A DNA stretch of 64,000 nt from Erigeron canadensis (lineage: Eukaryota > Streptophyta > Magnoliopsida > Asterales > Asteraceae): the NCBI RefSeq assembly GCF_010389155.1, contig NC_057766.1, forward strand, positions 31,133,516 to 31,197,515, in the 5' to 3' direction. A model generated the notes under the pieces. The model saw nothing but the letters and a program-made list of their open reading frames with translations. It ran no database searches and had not been told where the DNA came from. Numbering within the stretch: position 1 is the first letter of the stretch; every line of letters begins with the position of its first letter. The position numbers and the translations under genes were made by a program. Positions 12,521-25,900 of the stretch are shown piece after piece.

Positions 12521-13639
12521 TTTTGCTTTCCAGTCTGCACCATATTGTGTTCATACAACAAACGTTATACAGGAAGGTCTCAAAATGGGTACATGGGTTC
12601 CTTCCCACGAGTATTTCGTATTAAACAGGAGTTGTACATAGTTTTTCTCTTTTGTAGGTGGTGACGGGTGAATATACTTATAGAAGGTTGAGTTGGATAC
12701 GAGTCATGGCTCTCATGATATGACCCGAACCACCTTCTCATTAAGGCCTCATGGAAAATGTTGGTTTGATTCACAAGTCAAGTTATCACGGGTCTCCCTC
12801 AACGGTGGTTACAGCTTCTAAGTTCTAACCATATCAAGTATATGTATAATAATAACTAGATATTTATAGCTATCAGTCAGAGATCTTTGTATTTGTTGAA
12901 TAACGTTTTGACTTCGGCTGTTGAAATCTAAAAAATCATTATCCCTTTTGTTTTTTCTTTTGTTGAAACAAAAATATACATATATAGCTATAGTTCTATT
13001 CTATATTATAAATAGGACCATACTGGAGTTGAAGAATTCTCATGTTGGTGTTAATTTGTATAACATGTTATGAGCTATGTTATAGACTGTTATTTATGAT
13101 TATGATTATAGTAATGAATAAAGCCCAACATGTTAGCCTAAAAATCAATCAAGTTTTTGGTTCCCCGCCAGTATGATATTATTATGATTTATGAACCAAG
13201 TTATGGAAGCCTAATTTATAGGTTACAATTTTTATAACTGGATAATTTGGATCACTAACCGATCACTAGAGTATTATCATGTCACATGTGGTAATCATCC
13301 GTTAGATTTCAATATTACAGAAAGAAATTCATAATAAGTGAGAGAAAATTTTATGAAAAATTACATTTTTTTGTTTCATGTGGGATTGAATTTATGACTT
13401 CTCTGTTAGGTTAGTAGTAGTACAACTTAAATGAGATCAAGAAAAACATTCTTGCCAAATATCATATAAACTTTATGAATTACTGTTGGGTGTTGGCCAT
13501 GTATGTTATGTATCCACATTCAACAATACGTTTTAAATACATTACACAAAGTAACATTAAATCAGTTCACATAGCAGAAAGTTTCAAACCATAAAATTAG
13601 TTGAAAAATATCGCAGCCCTTATCCCCACCATTATTTTT
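12521..13639. other. 3' flank of the PP2C gene
   Basis: This holds the PP2C 3'UTR and intergenic DNA. Frames here are short and lack domains. I see no RNA gene or transposon end. Confidence 0.5.
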
Positions 13640-13835
13640 TTTTATCTCGACCACAACTACTATTTGCAGTGATAGTCGCTGCAAATAGTGTGGGCCCCCT
13701 GTGTGTAATGGAAAATTTGGCAAAGTAATAGCGGGTCCCATGTCAGTAATCGCTGCAAATAGTTGGATATGAAAAAAACACCACTATCTACAGCGATAAT
13801 CGCTGTAAAGAGTGAGGTTGAATTACCAAAAGTCT
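13640..13835. repeat. cluster of TTTGCAGCGAT/ATCGCTGCAAA palindromes
   Basis: ACTATTTGCAGTGATAGT joined to its complement forms a hairpin at about 13659-13690. ATCGCTGCAAATAGT recurs at 13749 and CTACAGCGATAATCGCTGTA at 13788. Arrays of short palindromes like these are typical of subterminal regions of CACTA transposons. No CACTA terminus pair or transposase was found, so this is a fragment at best. Confidence 0.4.
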
Positions 13836-14562
13836 AGTCGGAATACCAGGCGCCAAAAATATACTTGTTACGTCAAATATGAATCATAAATGTCATGTAT
13901 CTTCTATTATCATTATTTAAAGACAAGTAATATACACCAAAAATGTCATCTAATCGTCTATGGTATCATGTATATCATGGATATCCTTAACCATCTTTCA
14001 CCTATACATTATTAATTTATTCTCTTGTTCACTTGGTATCGGGTATCCCATATTCTCATCAAGTTGTTTTATACCACAACCCCCTTTTGCACAGAATAAT
14101 ATTCCCTTTTACAAAGAGAAAGATGTACAAGTTTTATATCAGCATATTCTTGTTTGGAACTTTGGATAGCATAAAATAAATCCTTAATGTTATATAATCT
14201 ATTTATCTTTTATAAGGAATCTCTTTTTACCGAACAATCTCACAATCAACATAAAAAGATAATAATGTTTTATAAATTATTTACTACAGTTATTCATTTA
14301 ATAATAAGAGTCCAATCACCACGGTTGTTAAAAAAAAAAAAATTAAAACAATATTGAATGTGCTTGATGTAGGTTCATAAATTGAAATTTAAGTGTCAAA
14401 GGTGTGAAAGATGATACATTTACTTTTAGAGTTTGATATCAAAAATATACATAGTATTATCGTTCTTATACATCATATGTTTTCAAAGAGATCATTCTTA
14501 ACTTATCACACTTCATAAATTAACAATATTCACATTACCTTCTTTCTACAAACCTTATTTGT

Positions 14563-14765
14563 TTATAAAGAAGTGAAAAGCAAAACAAAATAAATCTTAT
14601 TACCCCTTCTTAAGCCGTGATGGTCATCAAATTATAATAAGAAAATAACTACAATTTTTCTTGACTGAAACTGTTTTCAATATAAAGCCATCGGGATGTT
14701 AGCCTAATGGTCAAAAGGTTTTTCACAAATGTTATTTTCTCCTGACGATCTAAATTTTATATTAA
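14563..14765. repeat. direct repeat, copy 1 (partner 15698-15905)
   Basis: About 200 bases here match 15698-15905. Shared words are AAAGCAAAACAAAATAAATC, GCCGTGATGGTCATCAAATT and AGTCAAAAGG-like sequence. The right part carries the head of the SINE seen in full at 15835, so a segment holding this SINE seems to have been duplicated with about 930 bases between copies. Confidence 0.6.
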
Positions 14766-14962
14766 TATTTATAGGAAAAGTCTCATTAATTTACATTTTT
14801 TTTATTTTTCATCAATAATTGACACTTTTAGCCCTAAATATTTAATTTATATTTATTTTTAGATTTTAATCATTTAATTAATTAAAAAAATTTCAACATA
14901 TGAAATATTTTTAGATTTTAAAGATATATAATGTTTTTTAAAGCTCTCACAATAAATTATTA

Positions 14963-15282
14963 GGGGCAAGAGTGTAGTCGGCAAAAAATATCGGCAAAAA
15001 ACGTCGGCTAAATCGGCAAACCTATAGAACATGTCTTGGCTTCTTTTGGCAAGTTTAATCGGTAAGCCACATTGCCGATACAAGTGAACGTTGGGAGCAT
15101 GAAAGTGACCGTTTTTTTTTTGTTTTTAGTGATTGGCAAGAATTGACACTATAGTATGTACTTTCACAAGTTTTGGTTAGTTTTTGGCAAAGTTTGGCTT
15201 CGACGCGTGTCATGTTATGATTGGCTAGAAAGTTGCCAAAACTTTCTAATTAGCCACAAGATTGGCATTACACCCTTGCCCC
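14963..15282. mobile_element. PIF/Harbinger-type MITE with TTA target duplication
   Basis: The ends are GGGGCAAGAGTGTAGT and, complemented, GGGGCAAGGGTGTAAT. TTA flanks both sides (14960-14962 and 15283-15285). The 320-bp body is rich in TCGGCAAA and TTTGGCAA words and has no coding capacity. The 3-bp TTA duplication is the hallmark of Tourist/Harbinger elements. Confidence 0.78.
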
Positions 15283-15697
15283 TTATATATACAAGCTAAA
15301 TTATTATTAATTATCCTCATTCATATTATTATTCTTCTCCTCCAATTTCTATCTTTAATAAACAAACCAAGTTAAGTAAATTTTTCAACAAAAGAACACA
15401 TACGGTTTTTTCTATATCACTTTAACTTTATTTTTGATATTTTGTTCGTGTTTGTTTATTATTTGATATTTGTTATGTTATTGTTATTTTTCATTTCATT
15501 TAATTTAGTTTTTTTTGTCAATTATAGTTTGATTATGACTTCGTCTTCTACTATGAAAGGGTTTATTATTTTAAATTTGTTTTGTTCATGTTTTGTTTTT
15601 TTTTTACCTGTTTTGTTATTTATTATTTTGATATTTAACTTTGATATATATATTTTGAGACTATCCGTCAATTGGACGAACTTGAAGACCAGTTTTA

Positions 15698-15905
15698 TTT
15701 ATAAAGTAAGGGAAAAGCAAAACAAAATAAATCTCAACCCCTTCTCCAGCCGTGATGGTCATCAAATTATAATAAGAGAGTAACTACAAATTTTATTTTT
15801 TTTTTACTGAAAGTACCTTTAATGTAAAGCCATTGGGGAGTTAGCCCAATAGTCAAAAGGTTTTCCACAAATGTCGTTTTCTCCTCGGGATCTTAGGTTT
15901 AAATC
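15698..15905. repeat. direct repeat, copy 2 (partner 14563-14765)
   Basis: It is the better-preserved partner of the repeat at 14563. It runs into the head of the SINE at 15835. Confidence 0.6.
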
Positions 15906-16025
15906 TTGCCGCATATAAATGTGATGAGCAAACCCTCTAGGGTCTTGAGGAGTCGAACCAGCATGGACGCACCCATGTGGGGGGTGTTAGCCATTTATCC
16001 CGTTGATTCCTTTCAAAAAAAAAAA
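15835..16025 (+). mobile_element. tRNA-derived SINE, family X
   Basis: A box A-like GTTAGCCCAATAGTC and a box B-like GGTTTAAATCTTGCC are followed by a body and a terminal A-run at 16014-16024. A relative lies on the other strand at 56945-57125, sharing GGTTTTCCACAA, GGAGTCGAACCAGC and GTTAGCCATTTATC or close variants. Confidence 0.6.
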
Positions 16026-16045
16026 GATATATATCTATATCTATA

Positions 16046-16442
16046 TCTATACTATATTATAAAGCAGATCTCCCCTGTTTACATTTTAAGTTTTAACATT
16101 TACTTTCTCAAAATGTCCATATATCAATTCTATATTTACCTAACACCATTTCTCTCTCCTTAAATCTCAACCAATCATTTTTTCTCTCTCCTGCATAAAT
16201 CATTTCTTCATCCAATTCATTCAAAAATTTTTATCTCAAAAACCGTACATCGATAATTTATAAAAATTATATGGGTGTTATTAAAATTTAATGCTCTTTC
16301 ATTAGAGATGTCATTCGATATACTTTCGACAAATTTTTAAATCCGAAGGCGGAGCCCGTACGGTTAAGGCATTTGGCTATCACACTCTATGACCTATCAC
16401 TCCCACCATCTCACCGCCGCAACACGCGGATACTTGCTCTCG
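16046..16442 (+). mobile_element. Helitron-like element with CTCG 3' end, copy 1
   Basis: The 5' end is A|TCTATACTATATTATAAA. The 3' end is CGCCGCAACACGCGG, a GC-rich hairpin segment, then TACTTGCTCTCG|T. The copies at 17432 and 36113 share both ends. The body, including TTCGACAAATTTTTAAATCC and CTATGACCTATCAC, is common to all three. It lies about 500 bases upstream of the SRFR1 start codon. No Rep/helicase coding. Confidence 0.65.
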
Positions 16443-16801
16443 TATATTCTTAAGCAAAATCTTAAAGTTTACAATTCCTATAACTCCTGAATTACATGAA
16501 AAATATAAATTTTATACATAAAAACTCATATCTAAGGATGGAAGGTTACACATTATATATTCACCAATTTATTACTTTACTCTACCAGTATATATACTAG
16601 TGGCATATTAACTATCTTTGCTTTGAAGGTAGGATAGCATATATCTATGATCTATCTCTTCCATCCATCAATCTGATCAGAGAGAGAAAGAAAGTATTTT
16701 ATTTGACTAGCAGTAGTAGTAGTACACTAGTCACCACTAAAAGTAAACTAAAAAAAAATAAAAAATCTACCCTAATAATATCTCCATCTTTCACCTTTCG
16801 C

Positions 16802-16807
16802 CACGTG
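16802..16807. promoter_or_regulatory. G-box in the SRFR1 upstream region
   Basis: CACGTG within GCCACGTGTCC lies about 145 bases before the SRFR1 ATG. G-boxes bind bZIP and bHLH factors; function here is inferred from motif and position only. Confidence 0.4.
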
Positions 16808-16949
16808 TCCTCACTCATCCTTCACCTTTACCGTCCGATTCCTTGAACGCCTTTGTGTTCCTTCAATTTTCAACTCTATTATCCTGTTACACACACACAC
16901 ACACACATAACAGCCACTCCGATCTGTAACATCACCGCCGCCGCCGCCG

Positions 16950-19900
16950 ATGGCTTCTCCGGTGAGTCAACGAGCTGAACTCGCTAAGCTTTGCAGCTCA
17001 CGCGACTGGTCTAAAGCTATTCGTATTCTCGATTCGCTTCTCTCTCAATCATGTGTTATTCAGGATATCTGGTGATTATTTTTAACTTATATGTATATAT
17101 ATGTCATTTGAATTTGTTAATTTGTATTTGATTTCTGATTCAGCTGTTTTGTAATTGATATATGTATATACGTATTGCAGTAATCGAGCGTATTGCTACA
17201 GTCAATTGGAGCTGCATAAACATGTAATTAAGGATTGCGATAAGGCGCTTAACCTTGATCCTACACTTCTTCAAGCTTATATCCTCAAAGGTTTTTTATT
17301 TTTATTATATATATATAAATATATATTATATAGATATAAGTTATAAGCTAGTGTTTGTAATTAAGTTTATTAAGCCGATAGATTCGTTGTAACCTAATTT
17401 ATTAATGTGATATTTAGAATGTTATGAATCACGAGAGCAAGTACCCGCGCGTTGCGGCGATGAGATGGTGGGGTGATATCTAGGTCATAGAGTATGATAG
17501 GTTATAGGAGTTGATATGTCATAAAGTATGATAATCAAATGCCTTAGCCGTACGGGCTCCGCCCTCGGATTTAAAAATTTGTCGAAAGTATATGGAATGA
17601 CATCTCTAATGAAAGAGCATGAAATTTTAAGAACACCCATACAATTTTTATAATTTATCGATGTACGGTTTTTGAGATAAAAGATTTTGAATGAATTGGA
17701 GGAATAAATGATTTATGGAGGAGAGAGAAAAAAGATGATTGGTAGAGATTTGAGGAGAGAGAAAAGGTATTATAGTTATTTTAGATAAATATAGAATAGA
17801 TAGGAGGGGCATTTTGGGGAAGTACTTAAAATCAATATTGAAAATTTCAAGTTCAATGTTGAAAATCTGGGGAAAATCTGCTTTATAATATAATATAGAT
17901 ATTAACCTTTTAGTATACAACATAGGCTATGTTAGTTTCTTGTGTATAGATGATTTTGAAGACAAACTTTCATTGGAGTTAGGTTAAGTTTCGTATGAGT
18001 TTGGTGTTAGAAACAGCGTGTCACATAACAGTGGTTATATCAGTATTTGGTAATTTGTTGGTGTAGCCTGATCGTGGACGACCTATATATATAACACTAA
18101 TAAATTTTGAAGTTCATGCCACTGGACCTTGATTGAGGATCTATTGGTAACAAGCGGAAGCTTTTGCAAAAGAGAGCATAAGCTACACAAAAGTGGAACC
18201 TTTTCACAGTTTTCTTGCAATGAACTGTGTTGTAAGTATCATTAGAATGGTTATATGTGTGCATTATATAAATATAAAAAAAAAAATGGTTGTATGTGTT
18301 GTTCTATATGTTAGCTTTTGGACATTAAGTAATTCCTTACCCGTGCATGTGAACCTTTAGCTACAATACAAAATGTTAGGATGACATTTGATTATGATTT
18401 AATTAGAATGCCATTTTATATAAGGTGTATGTTGATGCCTGATGTTGATACATGATCAAACTGGACTTTACGCTTTTAATTATGCGTGTCTTCCAGATGT
18501 CATCAATTACCTAATCCATCCACCTCTCATTTCTGTTATATACAACAAATTACATTATGCTTTTGCTTTAAAACGTAAGTTTACCAAAGAAGTTGGTCAT
18601 AGCAAACAATAATGGTTTGACAATAAAGAAATACAACTATAGGATATTAATTGAACTGATAATGGGTTTGTTTGTCAAAACTAGCTGAAGCTTGAGTTTG
18701 TAGCTCGATTTCTTGTTTGTCTAAATGTATTTGGAAAAATGACTGGAACCGGAGTTTATTAATGTAAAATGTTGTAAATGTAAATGTATTAGGTTTCCAT
18801 GAATCGTGAATCAAGTTCTGGGCATTCATCTCTAAATAGTTGTATTCATAATTTTGTTTAGGCCGTGCATATTCTGGAATGGGGAGGAGAGATGATGCTG
18901 TAATGGTTTGGGAACAAGGTTATGAGTATGCAATTCGTCAGTCCACAGATTTGAAGCAACTGCTTGAGCTGGAAGAGCTTTTGAAAGCTACAAAAAAGAC
19001 TATGGCTGCTACCCTTGATAAGGATTCTAAAGAGTTATCTGAATGGTCCGTATCTAAACCTGAACATGCTAGTTCTGGCAAGTCAAGTGAAACTTTTAAT
19101 GATCATACTATGTCAAGTCTTGGTTGTGAACCTTCTGGTGATACGAGGGAGTTATTGCAGATGGAAAGCAACCCAAGTGAGATATCCCATGTATCGAACG
19201 GCTCTAGTAATAGTGCTGAAGATTCTAGACGTTTTCACATGGGTTCAAACGGAAATCATGAGGAACAGCAAAATGGAACTTTCGACATATCTGTCGACTT
19301 GGGTACCAGATCTGAAGCTCGTAGTGGTACAAGTGATAGCCGCCGCAAATCTGAGCAGATCACTAAAATTTCATTAATTCCGAGTAAATCAGGTGATCTA
19401 TCTGCAATACGTGGCAATTGGAGTGATAAATCTGACAATCACAGTGAATCAAGTAATGATGCCAAGGGGAATAAAAAGTTCTCGGTTACTAGGATTTCGA
19501 AGGCCAGGTCAATAAATGTGGATTTCCGTCTGTCACGAGGAATCGCTCAGGTTTGTTGAATCTATACTTCCTTATATTTTTGTTTATATTAGTGCAATCC
19601 ATTAGAATCAGTTTTAGAATATCAGCAACCTACATGCACTGACGAGCTTTGGTGAACCTATACTTCAGCTCCTATACTCTCCTCTGCCTTGCATTGTTTT
19701 GTTTTCTGTAATTTCCAGCCTCCTTTAACACCCTTATTTATGTGTAAGGGTCTGGTCTAAAGTGAACGTTTTGTTATTATAGGTGAACGAAGGGCAGTAT
19801 GCACGTGCCATATCCATCTTTGACCAGGTTAAACCTTTTGGACGTAGCTTTTTTTTTTTTTTGGTTATATTTCATAGTTATTTGAACATGGAATATGTTC

Positions 19901-22900
19901 CATGCTGTTTGTGGTAAAGATTATTTCTGTCTAAAGGGTTATTTTGGCGACAGTTGTGATGTTATAAATTATAGTGTGTTCATTGATGTTTTTCTCTTAT
20001 ATTTAACATTATGTATTTCTCTTGTGTCTTCCTATTTCCTCATATCTTTTATTTGACTACAGATCTTGAGAGAAGATCCTACATATCCTGAAGCATTGAT
20101 AGGAAGGGGAACAGCATATGCGTTCAAAAGAGAACTTGATTCAGCCATTGCTGATTTTACGAAGGTACCCAACACTTCACAATACATTGCATGTGCTATT
20201 TATTCTCTCTTTCCCTTACATTAATTTTTTAGGCAATACAATCGAATCCATCAGCTGGTGAGGCGTGGAAACGGAGAGGGCAGGCACGGGCTGCTTTAGG
20301 AGAATCAGTTGAGGTCAGAAACTCATTTTAAGCACTCACTGTGTTGGCTATTTGAATCATTTTTGATTTTGCATCTCATGGAAGATTAACTACTAGGTCT
20401 TTCATAGTTATCATTGTCCTGGTTTAGGTGCTGTATATCAACCTTAGCTCTAACATATTCGCCGTGCAAGTATCATAGTTGTAGCCATACTGTTATATGT
20501 TTGAATTTAAGCTGTATTTTTGCTCTTAGAATGGCCGAAGCTGTTAGGCATGTATCACTTCAACCCAAAACTGCTCTAACATTTATTTAGGCTATAATAT
20601 CATCATTTCATGATGTAACTTGGTACCAATATATAATGTCAAAGAGAGTTACGTCATCCTTTGTTTCTTACTTCGTTTTCCGTTATTTGTCATTATATTA
20701 AGTTTGGTCTGCTTTCTAGCTAGGCTTGATGTCTTCTGGTTATCTGAATCATCTATACCACTTTATAAAGGAGATGACGTGTGTCTTATATTCTGAATTT
20801 TTAAGAACTTTTTATCTATAATTCTATACTACTTTATACAGAAGATGGCATGTGTCTTATTTTCTGATTTTTAACAACTTAATTAAAGAAAACAAATTAT
20901 ATTATTTAAAATAATAGAAAAAGATTCTCTTTTTTAAATAACCGACAATTCTCTATATTGCACCACCACTTATCATGGTCTTACGTTGACAATCGGTGAA
21001 GCTGGCTGTCGCCATCCTTAGCCGATAACAAAAGAAACCATCTACCGCTGTGAATCATGAGGGTTAATTCCTAGTCATACTATTATGAGAGGTCTAAGCA
21101 TTGATAATCAAGCTTTTGTTCTATTGATTATAGATGTGTAATGGTCTGCAAGAAGCATGCCTGGAAGTAGGCACACTTATAATTGGGTGTAATCATTCCC
21201 AGTTTGTTCACAAATCCTTGGCATCTTAATCCGTATCTTATGACTATGACCACAATCCCGGTGGTTATGCATGTAATCAGTCCTGGAGTTATACTTTAGT
21301 CTTAGTACAGAAGATGAAACTAAGTAAGGTGCATAAAGTTGGGTTTTTGTCATTTTATGATGGTAAAAGTTAGCATCTCACATAATGTCAAGATCTTAAA
21401 TTTTGTGGTTTGTATTTTGTTACATAGTTCTATCGATATTTTGTGTCTTCACTGTGGACTTTGTTGTCTTCCAATTCTCTTTGGTGCTCTCTAAGGATGT
21501 AAGGAGAGGGGCAGAGAGAAAGAGGAGGGGGAGAGAAGAATATATAGACAATATAGTTGTTTAGATATTGTTACTGAATATCAGCAAAATATATTGAGAA
21601 TGAAGTTCCACCAATTATGTGTACTATGCTATGCAAGCTAAAGCAAGTAGAGTGAGCAAGTAGTACTTTGACTGCCATTTGAGTATGTATCTCTTGGGCA
21701 CCGTAAAGCAATGCTTTGGACTTTTGGTGCATATCTATAGCTCAGTGGTCATTTTTATGATTTTTGTACATTTATGCCTCTGCCCTCTGGCATCTAATTT
21801 AATTACTGTACAGGCAATTGCAGATTTGACCAAGTCTTTAGAGTTTGAGCCTGACTCTGCAGACATACTGCATGAAAGGGGTATACTGCTTGACTTGTTT
21901 TAATTCAACTTTATTTCGATGTATTTAGGACACACATGGGAAATTATACTCAATCACTGCTAATAAACTGTACCAATTTGATCTAGATGCATATTTTCAA
22001 ATTTCACTTTTAGCAATATGTTTCTCCCAAGTAGTATTAGACTAGTAGTAGTGAAAACATATGTTTTGGTTCATGTAAGATGTATATATTGGCATTTCTT
22101 TACCAACAATTTCCGATATATCTTGACTGGACTTCAATCGCCTATCTCACATGGTTCATGCGTAAGGTTAGCACTACTGGGCTAAAGACATAGTTGTCAA
22201 AGGCGTAGGCGAACTCAAAGCGCAAAGACCCCAATTGAGGCGTAGGTGAGAGGCCCAAAAAAAGCGCTCGCCCGAAAAAAAAAGCGTACTCAAGTAAAAA
22301 ACAAACCAAATGCCATTTAAGTTACTATCTTGATTCATTGTCTCTAACAATGATAATGAGTATGTTAAAGAGGGTGTACAATTTAGAAGAAAAGTTCTAA
22401 TAAATATAAAAATTGAAGAAACCTTACCTTTTAGTTGTTTGAAGAATACTCTCTGATGAATGATGTTATGTTATCGATGATAATGATATATACAGAGTTT
22501 TAACAATATACATAATTTCTCCCTTACATGCAATAAATGCTCCTTGAAATACAAAGGGTCTATAACTTTATTTATATAGAAAATTGTAAACTTGCGCTTC
22601 AAATAGTTACTGGGCCTTGGGCCTAGGGTTTAAGGCGCTAAGGTTGTGCCTCGCCTGCCTTTTGCGCCTAGGTGCAAGAGGCGCACGCCTTTAACAACTA
22701 TGGCTAAAGATATCTATTGAGTATTGACTGTGTCATGTAAATTCTTATTGTTGTAGTAGCATTATAGATCCTCTGTAGATTTGCCTTTGGTTAAAATAGT
22801 CATTAGCTCTTAGTAGTATTTCTATGGTACTAACATTGAGATGGATCATGGATGCAGGAATTGTCAATTTTAAGCTGAAGGATTTCTATGCCGCCGCTGA

Positions 22901-25900
22901 GGACCTGTCTGCATGTGTAAAACTTGATAAAGATAACAAATCAGCTTACACATACTTGGTTAGTGCATCGAATGGAATCAAGTCATCTATTTTAACCTTT
23001 TGTTTTTTGTACCTACAAATATGCTGATTGAAAAGCACAATTGAACAGGGTCTGGCACTAGCATCAGTTGGGGAATACAGGAAAGCTGTGGAAGCGCATA
23101 AGAAAGCAATTGAAATTGATCAAAAGTTTCTTGAGGCATGGGGTCATTTAGCTCAGGTATTACAAGATACTTTGTTGCTTTATTTCCTATACTTGATGAC
23201 ATTTGAGTGGGGGCCTGTTTTATATGGTTTATAGTAACAACAAATTCAATGCTGTTTAAGTTGTCACATTTCCCAATTTATCCGTGGTAAGTAGCTTAAA
23301 AATGTACTGACAGATGAATGTTTTGTCTTTTATTAGTTTTACCAAGACTTAGCAAAATCAACGGAGGCCTTGGATTGTCTTCAGCGGGTTTTGGAAATTG
23401 ATTCAAGGTCATCATTTTTGCGTTAGATCTATTGTGATAAACTAAAACTTGATACCCATATTTCTGAAACTGTTATACTGATGAAAGACATAACAATGAT
23501 TGGGAACTTCATTGACCCCGCGTTTTCCTCTGATGAGACAAGCTATCGTAATTTTATATAGGTTTGCTAAAGGCTATCATTTGCGTGGGCTGCTACTTCA
23601 CGCGATGGGAGATCACAGGTGTGTTCCCTGCCCTTCCCCACCCACCTACCCCACCCCTCCATGAATATTGGGGGAGGCATCAGATACTGGGTAATACTTG
23701 AATTGGATTGTATTACCTAGATTCTATTAATTTCAACTGTTGGATTTAGCTGATATGATGATTTCGCCTTAAGGGTTATGCCGGGGGGAGATGCTTATGC
23801 TAATATGCTTAATAATATATATGAACTAGCTAAGGGGGGATATGAACCTAACTGAACTACAATTGTAAGCATAAAAATTATATCTTGTAGATGACATGCA
23901 CACAGTCAAGCACAATTATGTAATGTTTGATAGAAACAAGACAAAAAGGTTACTGAATAAACAATGTATAGCTTCCACAATCTTCCTTGGCTAATCGTTG
24001 TAAACTGATGTTGTAGGAATGCCATTAAAGACTTATCAGTTGGGCTTAGCATCGAGAGCTCAAACATAGAGTGTCTGTATCTACGGGCTTCTTGCCACCA
24101 TGCTGTTGGAGAATATAAAGAAGCTGTATGATATTCTTTTCGCGTTTTATCGCTATAACTTAATTGCCAGGTTATAGATGTTTTATATCTTTTGGCATAT
24201 CAGCTGTATGATGATCGTTTTTGTTACAGGTGAAGGATTATGATGCTGCTTTGGATTTGGAGCTAGATTCGATGGACAAATTTGTGCTGCAATGTCTGGC
24301 CTTCTATCAGGTACCGTCTTATCAATTCTTTTTGTTCTTTTAAATGGCAAATATATTTCAAATATATCACCATGTATTTACACACTTTTTCCTAATGGGA
24401 CTTGAACCCACAACCCTTTGCTTGGAGAGTTACCTTGTCATCTTGAATTCCTTTGGGTTTTTTTTTTTTTTTTTTGAGATTCTCTTTCCTGGACAACAAA
24501 CTTGCCGCTAGATGCTAAAAATTGATTACTTTCCAGGCGTTATGCAAGAAAATAAGTTATTTTATCTATACGGACCAAGTAAACATCACAAAAATTATGA
24601 TAATACTACTTAAGATATTTGACCATAATCTTTACTAAAGCTTATAGACAACTGCTTGTTATGTTTTGTATGCAAACACAGTAGGTGGTTTTCTTTTATT
24701 ACATAAAGGCTCCATATCGTGTTGTAGTTTACTGTGTTCACTCATTTGCTATTCATATGATAGTACTACTTAAGATATTTGACCATAATCTTTACTAGAG
24801 TTTATACACAACCGCTTGTTATGTTTTGTATGCAAACAAAGTGGGTGATTTTCTTTTATTACATAAAGGCTCCATATCGAGTTGTAGTTTACCGTGTTTA
24901 CTCATTTGCTATTCAATGGTACAACATATATCATATATGAATATGAATATATGATAGAATTTATAATATAAAATAAATGTAGAAAGAACTATTGGATTTA
25001 CTCATTGATTATCATGGCAAAATTTTAATAGTTACTAAATTCTTATGCAGAAAGAAATTGCCTTGTATACTTCTGCAAAGGTCAATAGTGAATTTTGCTG
25101 GTTTGATATAGATGGTGACGTTGATCCCCTGTTTAAGGTATATGTTTTTGTTCCGTGTAGCATTCCTGTTTTTCTATTTTCTTAGGACAATTAAGTTTTT
25201 TCTTATGTTCTTGATCCTTTATCTGTCATCTGTTTGTTTCCCCTTGGCTATTCATTGATCAGTTTTTCGCTACAGTTACCCTGTTTTGTTCACTTCTTTT
25301 TCTGATATATTGCAATTCCCTTGAAGATATGTACTTACTATGTATTTATTTAAACAGGAGTACTGGTGCAAAAGATTGCATCCCAAAAATGTATGCGAGA
25401 AAGTTTACAGACAGCCTCCTCTAAGAAAAGCGAAGTTGAGAAAACAGGATTTTAATTTGACTAAACCAAAGAATGCACTTCTGCTTGCTGCTGATCGTAT
25501 CGGTAAAAGCATTCAGTATCATTGTCCAGGCTTCTTACCAAATAAGCGTCAGGTGATTTGTTTAATGATATTAAGTCTCGCTGTGGTGTTATCCTTTCAA
25601 CATTTTTCTACGATATCTTGTACTGTTAAGTAATTTTAAATGTAAATGGCGACCACCAGCATCGCATGGCTGGGCTAGCTGCTATTGAGATTGCACAAAA
25701 GGTGTCTAAGGTCTGGCGTTCACTGCAATCGGAATGGAGGTTTTCTACAAGGAATACATCAAAAAGCGGAAAGCGACCCCGAAGAAAAGAGAAGATAATA
25801 ATTCCTAGTGTTGACAGAAGTGGAGCTGGATGTAGCAGTAGCTCAGAAGCATCAACTTCAAGTGCCTTGGAAGAGAAGTCACCCGGACAGTCTGTTTTCT

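Noticed and set aside
24400..24440. tRNA gene in SRFR1 intron 13
   Set aside because: Only a T-arm-like segment is present; no acceptor stem, D-arm or anticodon arm can be formed.
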